Shown here one piece after another: positions 18,630-27,867 of a stretch of 64,000 nucleotides of DNA. The first letter of the stretch is position 1, and every line of letters begins with the position of its first letter. The stretch is from Sulfitobacter sp. (GTDB lineage Bacteria; Pseudomonadota; Alphaproteobacteria; Rhodobacterales; Rhodobacteraceae). Under the pieces are notes generated by a model. That model was not told where the DNA came from. It saw only the letters and a list, made by a program, of their open reading frames with translations, and did not search any database. Location: NCBI GenBank assembly GCA_029252045.1, contig JAQXCD010000031.1, forward strand, positions 1 to 64,000, read 5' to 3'. The position numbers and the translations under genes were made by a program.

Positions 18630-18726
18630 CTAACGGCCCTCAACACACTTGACGCAAGCCCCTCCCCTCGCCTATCCATTCCGTGATGTCCCCGCCGATG
18701 GCGTCGGCGGGTTCCAGACCGACATC

Positions 18727-18818
18727 AAGTGTCTCCCTATGAGGCACCTTAGTCCTGTACGCCCGGATGATTTTTCCCGGGTATCTGGCTTGATAGCAGC
18801 ACCCCGGGTTTATGACCC
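18727..18818 (+). promoter_or_regulatory. Structured leader of the creatinase gene
   Basis: Three hairpins can form: 727-735 with 741-750 (one bulge), CCCGG 762-766 with CCGGG 777-781, and GGGT 806-809 with ACCC 815-818 (add 18000 to each). CCCGGG at 776-781 can instead pair with CCCGGG at 803-808, which excludes hairpins two and three. The last hairpin ends just before the AAGGATG ribosome site. This is the layout of a translational or attenuation switch, but I do not recognise a known riboswitch class. Confidence 0.4.
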
Positions 18819-18831
18819 AAGGATGCGACCC

Positions 18832-20049
18832 ATGAATACCCTTTCCAACCGTCCGCAAATGTTCACCAGCCACAATGGTGAAAAAGCCCCGCTGCCGTTT
18901 TCCCAAGGCGAATATGATGCCCGCCTGTCCAAGCTGCGCGCGATCATGGCAGCGGGCGAAATTGACGCGGTTTTGCTGACCTCGATGCACAACATCGCTT
19001 ATTATTCCGGCTTTCTCTATTGCAGCTTCGGCCGCCCGTATGGCTGCGTTGTGACCCATGACGCCTGCACCACCGTGTCCGCCAACATCGACGCGGGCCA
19101 GCCGTGGCGCCGCAGCCATGGCGACAACGTGATCTACACCGATTGGGAGCGGAACAATTACTGGCGCGCCGTGGCCTCCCTGACCGGCAAAGCCCGCCAC
19201 ATCGGAATTGAGGGCGACCACATGACGCTGGCCCAGCGCGCCCTGCTGGACCAGTTCCTCAACACGCCCCATGTCACCGACATTGCTGCCGCCACAATGA
19301 ACGCACGGATGATCAAATCGGCTGAGGAAATCGCCCTGATCCGTGAAGGCGCTCGCATTGCCGATCTGGGCGGCGAAGCGATCCGCGAGGCGATCAAGGT
19401 CGGCGCACGCGAGATCGACATCGCCATGGTGGGCCGTGACGCGATGGAGGTCGAGATTGCCCGCAGCCACCCGAATTCGGAACTGCGCGACAGCTGGGTC
19501 TGGTTCCAGTCGGGCATCAACACCGACGGCGCGCACAACCCCGTCACCACCCGCGCGCTGCAAGCAGGTGATATCCTTAGCCTGAACACCTTCCCGATGA
19601 TTTCAGCCTATTACACCGCGCTTGAGCGCACCCTGTTTGTCGGCGCGCCTGATGCCGCCAGCCTGAAGATGTGGGAAACCAACGTGGCCGCGCATGAGCT
19701 CGGCTTGAGCTTGATCAAACCGGGTATCTCCTGTGCGGACATCTGCTCCGAGGTTAACCGTTTCTTCGCGGACGAAGGCGTGCTGCAATATCGCTCTTTC
19801 GGCTACGGCCACTCCTTCGGCATCCTGTCGCACTACTATGGCCGCGAGGCAGGGCTTGAGCTTCGCGAGGACATCGACACCGTGCTGGAAGCGGGCATGG
19901 TGGTCTCGATGGAGCCGATGTTGTGGGTGCCGGAAGGCACAGCGGGTGCCGGTGGCTACCGCGAGCATGACATCGTTGTACTGGAGGAAAGTGGCCCAGA
20001 GAACATCACGAAATTCCCTTACGGGCCTGCGCACAATATCATCGGATGA
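18832..20049 (+). CDS. Creatinase (creatine amidinohydrolase)
   Basis: Hydrolyses creatine to sarcosine and urea. The 405 residues match the family's 400 or so, and long stretches agree with Pseudomonas creatinase: GFLYCSFGRPYG, GQPWRRSHGDN, WFQSGINTDGAHNPVT (His235 is the expected catalytic base), SLNTFPMI, YRSFGYGHSFG and a C-terminal PAHNIIG. It has the M24 pita-bread fold without a metal requirement. The start MNTLSNRP follows AAGGATGCGACCC. No creatininase or sarcosine oxidase gene is adjacent. A hairpin-rich leader precedes it and a strong terminator follows. Confidence 0.93.
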   Translation: MNTLSNRPQMFTSHNGEKAPLPFSQGEYDARLSKLRAIMAAGEIDAVLLTSMHNIAYYSGFLYCSFGRPYGCVVTHDACTTVSANIDAGQPWRRSHGDNVIYTDWERNNYWRAVASLTGKARHIGIEGDHMTLAQRALLDQFLNTPHVTDIAAATMNARMIKSAEEIALIREGARIADLGGEAIREAIKVGAREIDIAMVGRDAMEVEIARSHPNSELRDSWVWFQSGINTDGAHNPVTTRALQAGDILSLNTFPMISAYYTALERTLFVGAPDAASLKMWETNVAAHELGLSLIKPGISCADICSEVNRFFADEGVLQYRSFGYGHSFGILSHYYGREAGLELREDIDTVLEAGMVVSMEPMLWVPEGTAGAGGYREHDIVVLEESGPENITKFPYGPAHNIIG

Positions 20050-20056
20050 TCGCTAC

Positions 20057-20090
20057 GGCTGTGCCCCGCGTTGCGGGGCACAGCGTTTCT
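20057..20090 (+). terminator. Terminator of the creatinase gene
   Basis: GCTGTGCCCCGC (20058-20069) and GCGGGGCACAGC (20073-20084) form a perfect 12-pair stem with a three-base loop, followed by GTTTCT, eight bases after the stop. Confidence 0.85.
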
Positions 20091-20225
20091 CGCCTTCGTC
20101 AAAAGGCAAAAATCATAAAAAATTCACGAACCAGAACTTTAATGGTCCGGCTTGACCTATAAAAAGGAGCGAAGAACGTGTTTTCGAAAACGTGACCAGC
20201 ACGAGAATGAAGGGCGACCGAGGTG

Positions 20226-20957
20226 ATGAATTGGTATTCTTCCAACTTGGTGAAAGCACTGCTGGCCGCAGTTGTTGTGATTGTTATCTTTAACGTCGCA
20301 GGAACACCTGAAAGCTCGGAAAAAATCTACGACTATTTCAATCCCAAACCGGTCGTCACAGAGCCCGTGCAACCTGATCCAGACGCGGTAGAGGCAGATC
20401 TGCGGTCAAAACACATGCGCCTGGCCGCCTCTGCGCCACCCGCTGACAAACCCCGGTTGGATTTGTTCGTCGATCTTGTCACGCAATGCATCGGCCATAT
20501 GCAAGGAAGGCAGTTTGATCTCTCGCGGGCTCTGGCACAGCCTTTCGGGTATGACGCTGCCGATACCGCCAAACGTCTATCAATATCGGCAGACTTTCCA
20601 GAGAATATACGCATCTACTTCAGCCAGACCCAAGAGACTGATCGCGTGCGGCCCGAATACTGCTTTGTTGCTATCAACGCGGAACTGACAGATTCACAGA
20701 TCGAAACCTTGCATGCCGCGGCGGTGCCGACACTCGATGGCTTGCTGGCGCGTGGATGGAACTCAAGCGCAAGCATTGCACGCATAGGGGAAACATCGGT
20801 AACAACAGCATTTATACAATACAGAGATCCGTTCTGTACACGCTCCGCCGCTTTTTCATATCGGTTAGCAAAAGGAGACGTCGCGGGACAAATTGGCTTT
20901 ACTGCTTTAGAAAACGGAAACGGGTGTAAGTTTCTCGCTGCGTTGGGCAGTGAATAA
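20226..20957 (+). CDS. Hypothetical membrane-anchored or exported protein
   Basis: A 243-residue protein of no family I recognise. It starts MNWYSSNLVKALLAAVVVIV, an anchor or signal helix at about 10-24, then a proline-rich segment and a soluble domain with four cysteines. Base composition is more even (more A and T) than in its neighbours, which may point to acquisition by transfer. A GTG one codon earlier is an alternative start; GAAGGG lies 11 bases before the ATG. It stands alone between creatinase and gatB. Confidence 0.7.
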   Translation: MNWYSSNLVKALLAAVVVIVIFNVAGTPESSEKIYDYFNPKPVVTEPVQPDPDAVEADLRSKHMRLAASAPPADKPRLDLFVDLVTQCIGHMQGRQFDLSRALAQPFGYDAADTAKRLSISADFPENIRIYFSQTQETDRVRPEYCFVAINAELTDSQIETLHAAAVPTLDGLLARGWNSSASIARIGETSVTTAFIQYRDPFCTRSAAFSYRLAKGDVAGQIGFTALENGNGCKFLAALGSE

Positions 20958-21183
20958 TCAATCCATATTATCTGCCCGAAATGTGGAGAATACAGGATAT
21001 AGGTTGCCTGTGCGCAACCGAAAAAGATGCGGAAAACAGCAGTCGTAATGTATGCGACCCCTCTTCTATTGGCAGTTTTGAGAATGATCGCCTGAATGTC
21101 ATGGGCCCGATCCCCTCGCTGCCTCTTGCTCCCATTCCCGCCCCCCGCTAAACCGAGCGCAACCCTTAGCGAAAGGCACACCC

Positions 21184-22695
21184 ATGCTTGATCTCTCTTA
21201 CGACACCCCCAAAGTCTGCACCATTGCAGGCGCCAAGCAAGATTGGGAGCTGGTGATCGGCATGGAAGTGCATGCGCAGGTCTCCTCACAGTCCAAGCTG
21301 TTCTCTGCCGCCTCCACTAAATTCGGTGCCGAACCCAACAGCAACGTGGCGTTTGTCGATGCAGCCATGCCCGGCATGTTGCCCACCATCAACGAATTCT
21401 GCGTGGAACAAGCTGTGCGCACGGGTCTGGGCCTGAAGGCGCAGATCAACCTGTGGTCCGCCTTTGACCGCAAGAACTATTTCTACCCCGATCTGCCGCA
21501 GGGCTATCAGATTTCCCAGCTCTATCACCCCATCGTGGGCGAAGGCGAAGTGCTGGTGGAAATGGGTGACGGCACCGCGCGTCTGGTCGGCGTGGAACGT
21601 ATCCACCTTGAGCAGGACGCCGGCAAATCAATTCACGACATGGACCCGAACATGTCCTTTGTGGACCTGAACCGCACAGGCGTGGCACTGATGGAGATTG
21701 TCAGCCGCCCCGACATCCGCGGACCGGAGGAAGCGGCTGCCTACCTTGCCAAACTCCGCCAGATCCTGCGCTACCTTGGCACATGCAACGGTGACATGCA
21801 GTCGGGCGCGATGCGTGCGGACGTTAATGTCTCTATCTGCGCACCCGGCCAGTACGAGAAGTACAAAGCCACGGGCGATTTCGGCCACCTCGGCACGCGT
21901 TGCGAGATCAAGAACATGAACTCCATGCGCTTTATCCAGCAGGCGATTGAGGTCGAGGCACGCCGCCAGATTGCGATTGTGGAAGCTGGCGGTGAAGTCA
22001 CCCAAGAAACCCGCCTGTTTGATCCGGACAAGCAGGAAACCCGCAGCATGCGCAGCAAGGAAGAGGCGCATGATTACCGCTACTTCCCCGACCCCGACCT
22101 GCTGCCGCTGGTGATCGAACAGGAATGGGTGGACCAGATCAAAGCGACCCTGCCCGAGCTTCCCGACGCCAAGAAGGCACGTTTCATCAATGACTTCGGC
22201 CTGTCCGATTATGATGCAAGCGTGCTGACCGCCGATCTGGACAGCTCCAGCTATTTCGAGGAAACCGCCAAGGGCCGTGACGGCAAGATGACCGCCAACT
22301 GGGTGATCAACGAGCTGTTCGGCCGCTTGAAGAAAGACGAGAAGGACATCTCGGAGTCGCCCGTCACGCCTGCCCTGCTGGGGGGGATTATCGACCTGAT
22401 CGCCTCTGACGCAATCAGCGGCAAAATCGCCAAAGACGTGTTTGAAATCACCTACACCACTGGCCGCGATCCGGCGGAAGTGGTGGAAACCGAAGGCCTC
22501 AAGCAGGTTACCGACACAGGCGCCATCGAGGCCGCAGTGGACGAAATCATCGCCGCCAACCCCGATCAGGTGGCCAAAGCCCAAGCCAACCCAAAACTTG
22601 CGGGCTGGTTTGTCGGTCAGGTGATGAAAGCGACAGGCGGCAAGGCCAACCCCAAGGCCGTCAATGATCTGGTGGCCAAAAAGCTGCAAGGCTAA
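21184..22695 (+). CDS. gatB: Asp-tRNA(Asn)/Glu-tRNA(Gln) amidotransferase subunit B
   Basis: The GatB subunit of GatCAB, which recognises mischarged tRNA and transamidates it to Gln-tRNA or Asn-tRNA. The 503 residues hold the family opening [20 protein letters not shown] near 20-40, the [18 protein letters not shown] segment, [14 protein letters not shown], and the C-terminal YqeY-like tail domain with [17 protein letters not shown]. gatC and gatA are not adjacent. AGGCACACCC stands before the ATG. Confidence 0.97.
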   Translation: MLDLSYDTPKVCTIAGAKQDWELVIGMEVHAQVSSQSKLFSAASTKFGAEPNSNVAFVDAAMPGMLPTINEFCVEQAVRTGLGLKAQINLWSAFDRKNYFYPDLPQGYQISQLYHPIVGEGEVLVEMGDGTARLVGVERIHLEQDAGKSIHDMDPNMSFVDLNRTGVALMEIVSRPDIRGPEEAAAYLAKLRQILRYLGTCNGDMQSGAMRADVNVSICAPGQYEKYKATGDFGHLGTRCEIKNMNSMRFIQQAIEVEARRQIAIVEAGGEVTQETRLFDPDKQETRSMRSKEEAHDYRYFPDPDLLPLVIEQEWVDQIKATLPELPDAKKARFINDFGLSDYDASVLTADLDSSSYFEETAKGRDGKMTANWVINELFGRLKKDEKDISESPVTPALLGGIIDLIASDAISGKIAKDVFEITYTTGRDPAEVVETEGLKQVTDTGAIEAAVDEIIAANPDQVAKAQANPKLAGWFVGQVMKATGGKANPKAVNDLVAKKLQG

Positions 22696-22731
22696 ACGCT
22701 TGACTGCACAAACAAAATTTGGGGCAATGCG

Positions 22732-23475
22732 GTGATCCGCGTTGCCCTTTTTGCCTTAACCGCCATGGCCCTGACGGCCCTCACCCAACTGGGCGGTATC
22801 GCGCTGATCATCGCCCTGCTCTTCAAACGCCGCAAAACAGCCTTTGCCGCAAGTTACATCGCGGTGTCCATTGCCGCCCTATGGATCGCCCCGCTGTTTG
22901 GCCGCACGCCGCTGCCCTGCCTCACAGGCGACAGCCTGAAAATGCACAGCCCGTTCTTCTGCGTGCTCAATCGGCAATAAGTCACACCTGAACTGGCCGA
23001 AGTGTTAACCGACTACGACACCGCCCTGCAAAGCGCCTTTCCGCAGACCAAAACCCGCGTGCTGGATGCCAACTTCCCCTTCCACACCGGCTTTCCCCTG
23101 CTGCCGCACCTGTCCCACAACGATGGCCGCAAAGTTGATCTGGCCTTTTACTACATGGGTGATCAGGGCTATCTCCCCGCCATCACACGTTCCCCACTGG
23201 GCTATTTCGCGTTTGAGGACGGCTACAGCACCTGCCCCGGCCACCGCCTGACCCTGCGCTGGGATATGGCGTGGCTGCAAACCCTCTGGCCCGCCTACAA
23301 ACCAGACCGCCCGCGCATGCAAATGGCGCTCAACCTCTTGGCCGCCGATCCGCGTATCACCAAGATATTCATCGAGCCACACCTGAAACAATCCCTAGGC
23401 GCAACCAGCCCTAAAATCCGTTTCCAAGGCTGCCGCGCCGCACGCCACGACGATCACATTCACATCCAGCTGTAA
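22732..23475 (+). pseudogene. Membrane-anchored LAS-type peptidase gene interrupted by an in-frame TAA
   Basis: From GTG 22732 the frame gives 82 residues with about three membrane helices, ends at TAA 22978-22980, and continues in the same frame without another stop to 23475. The second part has the metal motifs of the LAS (MepA/VanY) superfamily: HNDGRKVD, fitting HxxGxxxD, and HDDHIHIQL at the end. As I recall relatives, the segment reads Asn-Arg-His-Tyr-Val-Thr-Pro-Glu-Leu; here it is NRQ, stop, VTPEL, so a tyrosine codon probably became TAA by one base. No ribosome site is seen for a restart. It lies just behind gatB. Confidence 0.75.
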
Positions 23476-23492
23476 CGCCACGCCCCGACAAG

Positions 23493-23928
23493 TTAGGCCA
23501 GCAGCACCAATGCAAAGGCCACATAGCATGCCAACAGGGCACCACCAGCCAAACGCCCGATCGGCTGGCGCACCACGATCAACCCCACCAGCGCCGCCGT
23601 GGCAAGCAGCATCACCCAGATGTCCAGAACCGCAATCTGTGATGGAACCGCGATCGGGCGCACAAGCGCTGTGATCTCCACAATCCCCAAAATATTGTAA
23701 ATATTCGAGCCGACAACGTTGCCGACAGCAATGCCTGCCAGCCCGTTAAAGGCCGCTTGCAAACTGGTGACCAATGCGGGCGTTGACGTCCCGAAGCCCA
23801 CCAGCGTGACCCCGATCAGCATGAGCGAGACATTGAACCGCTGCGCAAGCGAGACCGCCCCGCGCACAAGCATTTCCCCCCGCTCCAATCAGAAGGACAA
23901 AGCCTAAGACCAGAGTACCATAAAGCAT
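23493..23928 (-). pseudogene. Degraded Na+/Ca2+ exchanger (CaCA family), internally deleted and frameshifted
   Basis: The start MLYGTLVLGFVLLIGAG matches the YrbG-type exchangers of about 320 residues. Then a run of six C at 23876-23881 shifts the frame by one; removing one base restores GEMLVRGAVSLAQRF. The protein reaches GNVVGSNI of the first alpha repeat and jumps straight to the YNILGI ending of the second, so the middle of about 170 residues is missing. The key glutamate of STPELV is alanine (STPALV). The total is about 146 residues. It cannot be a working antiporter. Confidence 0.8.
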
Positions 23929-24062
23929 GAAAAAGAACTCTCACGGCTGCCCTTCACACGGCGCGTGATCCGGCTTGCCCATAGTCACAGGTGGGCGCGC
24001 ATGCAGGTCTGTTCAAAGGGCCGCGAATTCCAATTCCAATTATTTTTCGCAACCGCTAGGGT

Positions 24063-24548
24063 ATGCGCATGACAGATATATTCCGCTCCGCGCCCCTCAC
24101 CGTCCTGCCCGAATGGATCGACTATAACGGCCACCTCAACATGGCATATTACAGCGTTCTGATGGATCAGGGTGCCGATCAATCCTATCCCCTGCTGGGC
24201 TTTGGCCCCGACTACCGCGACCGGACAGGCTGCACCACTTATGTGGCGGAATTCCACATTTGCTATGTCCGCGAGCTGCATGAGGGCGATCGCGTGATCT
24301 GCACTTTCCAGCTCATCGACTTTGACGCCAAGCGCTTTCACCTGTTTCAGGAGCTGTGGCACGAGGATGGCTGGCTGGCTGCCACAGGCGAGGCATTGAC
24401 CCTTCATGTGGACCAATCCGGCGAGATGCCCAAGGTTGCAGCCATGCCGGAGGAAATCATGACAAAGCTGGCAGCTATGAAAGAAGCGCAAAAACACCTG
24501 CCCCTGCCGGAACGCGCAGGCCGCAAGATCGGTGTGCCGCGCAAATAG
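24063..24548 (+). CDS. Hotdog-fold acyl-CoA thioesterase
   Basis: A 161-residue thioesterase of the 4HBT family. The catalytic-region motif is EWIDYNGHLNMAYYSVLMDQ near residues 16-35, with the family's aspartate and histidine. It resembles the betainyl-CoA thioesterases of carnitine breakdown, but no carnitine genes are present, so the substrate is open. An ATG two codons in is an alternative start. It lies between two broken genes yet looks intact. Confidence 0.87.
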   Translation: MRMTDIFRSAPLTVLPEWIDYNGHLNMAYYSVLMDQGADQSYPLLGFGPDYRDRTGCTTYVAEFHICYVRELHEGDRVICTFQLIDFDAKRFHLFQELWHEDGWLAATGEALTLHVDQSGEMPKVAAMPEEIMTKLAAMKEAQKHLPLPERAGRKIGVPRK

Positions 24549-24635
24549 CGCAATGTCGCTGCGGGTCGTATTGCAGCCTGTTCCCTTTCGCCCCGCCGCG
24601 CGGTAAAACACAGCAAATCACCCAAAGGCCCGCCC

Positions 24636-25100
24636 TTGATCCGTTATGAATACAAGGTCGTTCCCGCCCCTTCCAAGGGCATCAAGGGTAAAGGCGTACG
24701 CGGTGCGGATTCGCGCTTTTCCTTTGCATTACAAGAGCTTATGAACGGCATGTCGGGGTAAGGCTGGGAATACCAACGCTCCGAGACACTCCCCTCGATT
24801 GAGCGGTCGGGCATCGCGGGCAGCACAACTGAATGGCGCAACGTGCTGGTGTTCCGGCGGCCGCGCAGCGGTGATGCCTCCGAATTCCAGCCCGAGCTTT
24901 TGCCCGCCCCCACCTACATAAACGACGATACCGCGGACGAGATTGAAATGCCAAACGACAAGACCTCAACGCAGACCGACGCACTGGCCGACAACGGCGT
25001 TGAGGATACAGAGGCAGACACCAGCATTGGTGCGTCGCTGAGCATTCTGGCCCGTGCACGCAATACCGCCAAAAAGCCTACGGACGAGACACCGAAATAA
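24636..25100 (+). pseudogene. DUF4177-type gene with an in-frame TAA
   Basis: From TTG 24636 the frame reads MIRYEYKVVPAPSKGIKG and on through an LQELMNGMSG segment, then TAA (24759-24761), then GWEYQRSETLP in the same frame to 25100. DUF4177 proteins normally have one residue (often Glu, Asp or Gln) before GWEY, so a single base change probably made the stop. The downstream part keeps a clean frame with an acidic, disordered tail. The upstream start is TTG with a weak ribosome site, so expression was perhaps low even before the change. Confidence 0.7.
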
Positions 25101-25128
25101 TAGAACCGCTCTGGCGATATATTGACGT

Positions 25129-25386
25129 TTAGGGACGAATATCCAGTGACAGAGCATGAATTCGGCTGATCAACTCAGCCCCCAGCGCGCTATGGACGGC
25201 GCGGTGCTTTGCAAGACGGCTTTTGCCCGCAAAATCGGGCGCTGCGATCATCACATCAAAGTGGGTCTCTCCGCCTTCGCGAAAACCTGCATGGCCCCTA
25301 TGGGATTCGCTCACATCCTCAACGGACAGCTGTTCTACAGCAAATGCGCTGCGCAACGCGGCTTCGATCTCGTCTCTAACTGGCAT
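25129..25386 (-). CDS. BolA-family protein
   Basis: An 85-residue BolA-like protein. The conserved core ESHRGHAGFREGGETHFDV near residues 26-44 and the C-terminal HRAVHSALGAEL are visible. BolA proteins work with monothiol glutaredoxins in iron-sulfur handling and iron sensing. The ATG at 25384-25386 follows GGGAGGGTTT and is better than an upstream GTG. It is divergent from the J-domain gene, a pairing seen in many Rhodobacteraceae beside cobST. Confidence 0.93.
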   Translation of the reverse strand: MPVRDEIEAALRSAFAVEQLSVEDVSESHRGHAGFREGGETHFDVMIAAPDFAGKSRLAKHRAVHSALGAELISRIHALSLDIRP

Positions 25387-25481
25387 AAACCCTCCCACGG
25401 GAGCGATTATTTTTTCACCGCCCCCTTCCCTCTGACTGCCATACGTCTAGAGTGGCTGCTTCGAGTCGGAAAGGTGCAACC

Positions 25482-26108
25482 ATGAAGAAAAACGACCCCT
25501 TTGGTTTTGATATGTCAGTATCTTCTGCCAAGAAGAAGAATCCGCGCGGCCGTCGCGGCATGTCTGGCGCGTCCGAGACATCAACGCGGGTTTGCGATCA
25601 TGACGGTTGCACCGAGGCGGGCAAATACCGCGCGCCCAAAGCGCCCGATGTGCTGGACGACTACTTCTGGTTCTGCCAGCAGCACGTTCGCGACTATAAT
25701 AACAAATGGAACTTCTTCCACGGCACCACCGAAGCCGAGATGAATGCACAATTGTCCGAAGACAAAGTCTGGGACCGCCCGACCAAGCCGATGAGCGATC
25801 CGGAGGCCCGTGCATGGGCACGTCTGGGCATCGAGGATCCGCATCAGGTGTTGGGGGCCAACGCCACCCAGAACCCCGGCAAGGGCCCCCAAGCAGGCCG
25901 CCGCCTGCCCGCAACCGAGCGTAAGGCGCTGGAAATTCTGGATGCCAAGGACAACCTGACCAAACCCGAGATCCGCAAGATCTACAAAGGTTTGATCAAG
26001 GTGCTGCATCCTGACATGAACGGCGGTGACCGGTCACAAGAAGAGCAGTTGCAGCAGGTTGTCTGGGCCTGGGATCAGCTGAAATCCAGCCGCAACTTCA
26101 AAGACTAG
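25482..26108 (+). CDS. J-domain (DnaJ-like) protein
   Basis: A 208-residue protein with a C-terminal J domain: residues about 150-205 include LTKPEIRKIYKGLIKVLHPDMNGG, with the HPD tripeptide that stimulates DnaK. The N-terminal half has a CDHDGC / FCQQH pattern that could bind zinc. It is not DnaJ itself, as it lacks the Gly-rich and four-repeat zinc regions. The ATG at 25482 follows GGAAAGGTGCAACC. Its last four bases overlap the stop of the convergent membrane protein gene. Confidence 0.9.
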   Translation: MKKNDPFGFDMSVSSAKKKNPRGRRGMSGASETSTRVCDHDGCTEAGKYRAPKAPDVLDDYFWFCQQHVRDYNNKWNFFHGTTEAEMNAQLSEDKVWDRPTKPMSDPEARAWARLGIEDPHQVLGANATQNPGKGPQAGRRLPATERKALEILDAKDNLTKPEIRKIYKGLIKVLHPDMNGGDRSQEEQLQQVVWAWDQLKSSRNFKD

Positions 26109-26587
26109 GCACTGGTGATAAGATCAATGCGCGGGGGCAACCATCCGCCGCGCAGCTTGCGCTGCAGCAGGTGAAGGACCACCATCGACAGCAGCCAAAC
26201 AGCGAGAACCAGCGGACTTGATGCTGAATCAAACACGACAATCAGCCCAAGCACGCCGCCAAGGCCTATTTCCCCGCCATCCCAGATGATCGAAGCGATC
26301 ATCGTTAGCAGCTGCGCGCCCAGCACTGCGCCTACAACGGTCATCAACCCCGCCGCCAGCAGCGCAATAATCCAGCCCGCAGCACCAGCACGGCCAAAGG
26401 CGTTGAAAAATATCAGCCCCGCCAGCCCCGCCCCCGGGATCGCGGCGATGTGGAACGGCCAGCCGGGCAAATGCCGCACCATCGACCAATCACCGCTGGC
26501 AATCGCAAAAGACACGATCAATCCGACAACCGCGGTGGCCCCCCCGAATACGCCGCGCTCTTGCGACATTTCTGCAATCCACTTCAT
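26105..26587 (-). CDS. Hypothetical multi-pass membrane protein
   Basis: A 160-residue protein with about four hydrophobic helices (near residues 17-32, 46-64, 70-92 and 108-140) and no motif I recognise. The start MKWIAEMSQE at 26587 follows GGAGGGTTTT; two longer in-frame openings lack a site. It is divergent from cobS, but nothing in the sequence ties it to cobalamin. Confidence 0.7.
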   Translation of the reverse strand: MKWIAEMSQERGVFGGATAVVGLIVSFAIASGDWSMVRHLPGWPFHIAAIPGAGLAGLIFFNAFGRAGAAGWIIALLAAGLMTVVGAVLGAQLLTMIASIIWDGGEIGLGGVLGLIVVFDSASSPLVLAVWLLSMVVLHLLQRKLRGGWLPPRIDLITSA

Positions 26588-26803
26588 AAAACCCTCCATC
26601 TGGCTAAACTGGATAAGGTTTGCCGCACTCCTGCCCGCCTGTGCAACGCTCGGGTTGTGCAGGTTTTCCATAGAACGGGTAACTGGTCTTACAGCCTACG
26701 GAATTTTAGGCCTTTCCCTTGGATGCCAGCGCTATATGTTGAGCCCGAAACAAGTATGCACACGCCCTAATGAACAGGGCAGACAGATTTAGGATGAATA
26801 CTC

Positions 26804-27790
26804 ATGGCTGACGGCGGACTGGACCTTAACGCAACCCCGACCAAGGATATCTCGGTTCGTGAGGTATTCGGCATCGACACAGACATGGTGGTTAAGGGGT
26901 TTGCCGACCGTACAGACCGCGTGCCCGAGCTGGACAGCACCTATAAATTTGACGCCGACACTTCACTGGCGATTTTGGCAGGCTTCTCGCACAACCGCCG
27001 CGTTATGGTTCAGGGCTATCACGGCACCGGCAAATCGACCCACATCGAACAGATCGCAAGCCGCCTGAACTGGCCCACTGTGCGCGTCAACCTTGACAGC
27101 CACATCAGCCGGATCGACCTGATCGGGAAAGACGCAATCAAACTGGTCGACGGCAAGCAGGTCACGGCATTCCAGGAAGGCATCCTGCCTTGGGCGCTAC
27201 GCACGCCAACTGCGATTGTGTTTGATGAATATGACGCGGGCCGCGCAGACGTTATGTTTGTGATCCAGCGTGTTCTGGAAACAGATGGCAAGCTGACCCT
27301 GCTGGACCAGAACAAAGTGATCACTCCCCACCCGTATTTCCGGATTTTTGCCACGGCAAACACGGTAGGTCTGGGAGATACAACCGGTCTCTACCACGGT
27401 ACCCAGCAGATCAACCAAGGCCAAATGGACCGCTGGTCACTGGTATCGACCCTGAACTACCTCAGCATCGACGCCGAGACCGCAATTGTTCTGGGCAAAA
27501 ACCCGCATTACAACACCGCAGAGGGCCGTAAGATCGTCAAACAGATGGTCACAGTGGCCGACCTGACCCGCACGGCGTTTATGAATGGCGATCTGTCTAC
27601 GGTTATGTCCCCGCGCACGGTGATTGCATGGGCGCAAAACGCGCAGATTTTCAACAACGTAGGCTACGCTTTCCGCCTGTCCTTCCTCAACAAATGTGAC
27701 GAGCTGGAGCGCCAGACCGTGGCGGAATTCTACCAGCGCTTGTTCAATGAAGAACTGCCGGAATCAGCAGCAAGTGTGAGCTTGGGCTAA
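26804..27790 (+). CDS. cobS: Cobaltochelatase subunit CobS
   Basis: The AAA+ subunit of the aerobic cobaltochelatase, which with CobT and CobN inserts Co2+ into hydrogenobyrinic acid a,c-diamide in vitamin B12 synthesis. The 328 residues match the family. Walker A is GYHGTGKST (71-79), Walker [10 protein letters not shown] (138-146). cobT follows 77 bases later. No B12 riboswitch core was found in the 130 bases upstream, and cobN is not in the window. Confidence 0.97.
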   Translation: MADGGLDLNATPTKDISVREVFGIDTDMVVKGFADRTDRVPELDSTYKFDADTSLAILAGFSHNRRVMVQGYHGTGKSTHIEQIASRLNWPTVRVNLDSHISRIDLIGKDAIKLVDGKQVTAFQEGILPWALRTPTAIVFDEYDAGRADVMFVIQRVLETDGKLTLLDQNKVITPHPYFRIFATANTVGLGDTTGLYHGTQQINQGQMDRWSLVSTLNYLSIDAETAIVLGKNPHYNTAEGRKIVKQMVTVADLTRTAFMNGDLSTVMSPRTVIAWAQNAQIFNNVGYAFRLSFLNKCDELERQTVAEFYQRLFNEELPESAASVSLG

Positions 27791-27805
27791 CCACCGAACC
27801 GCAGT

Positions 27806-27849
27806 AGATGGCCCTTTGCATTTCGCGATGGGGCCATCTGACGTTTTTC
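27806..27849 (+). terminator. Hairpin between cobS and cobT
   Basis: AGATGGCCC (27806-27814) and GGGCCATCT (27831-27839) form a perfect stem followed by GACGTTTTT. As cobS and cobT act together, this may be a partial terminator that lowers cobT transcription, or a processing site. Confidence 0.5.
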
Positions 27850-27867
27850 CGGTAAGGAGTTTGTTTG

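Noticed and set aside
22732-25100. TAA recoded as an amino acid to explain two interrupted genes
   Set aside because: Intact genes such as pntB end in TAA, and the two sites would need different amino acids.
26672-26803. Cobalamin riboswitch before cobS
   Set aside because: No B12-box-like core or suitable stem is visible in the short gap.
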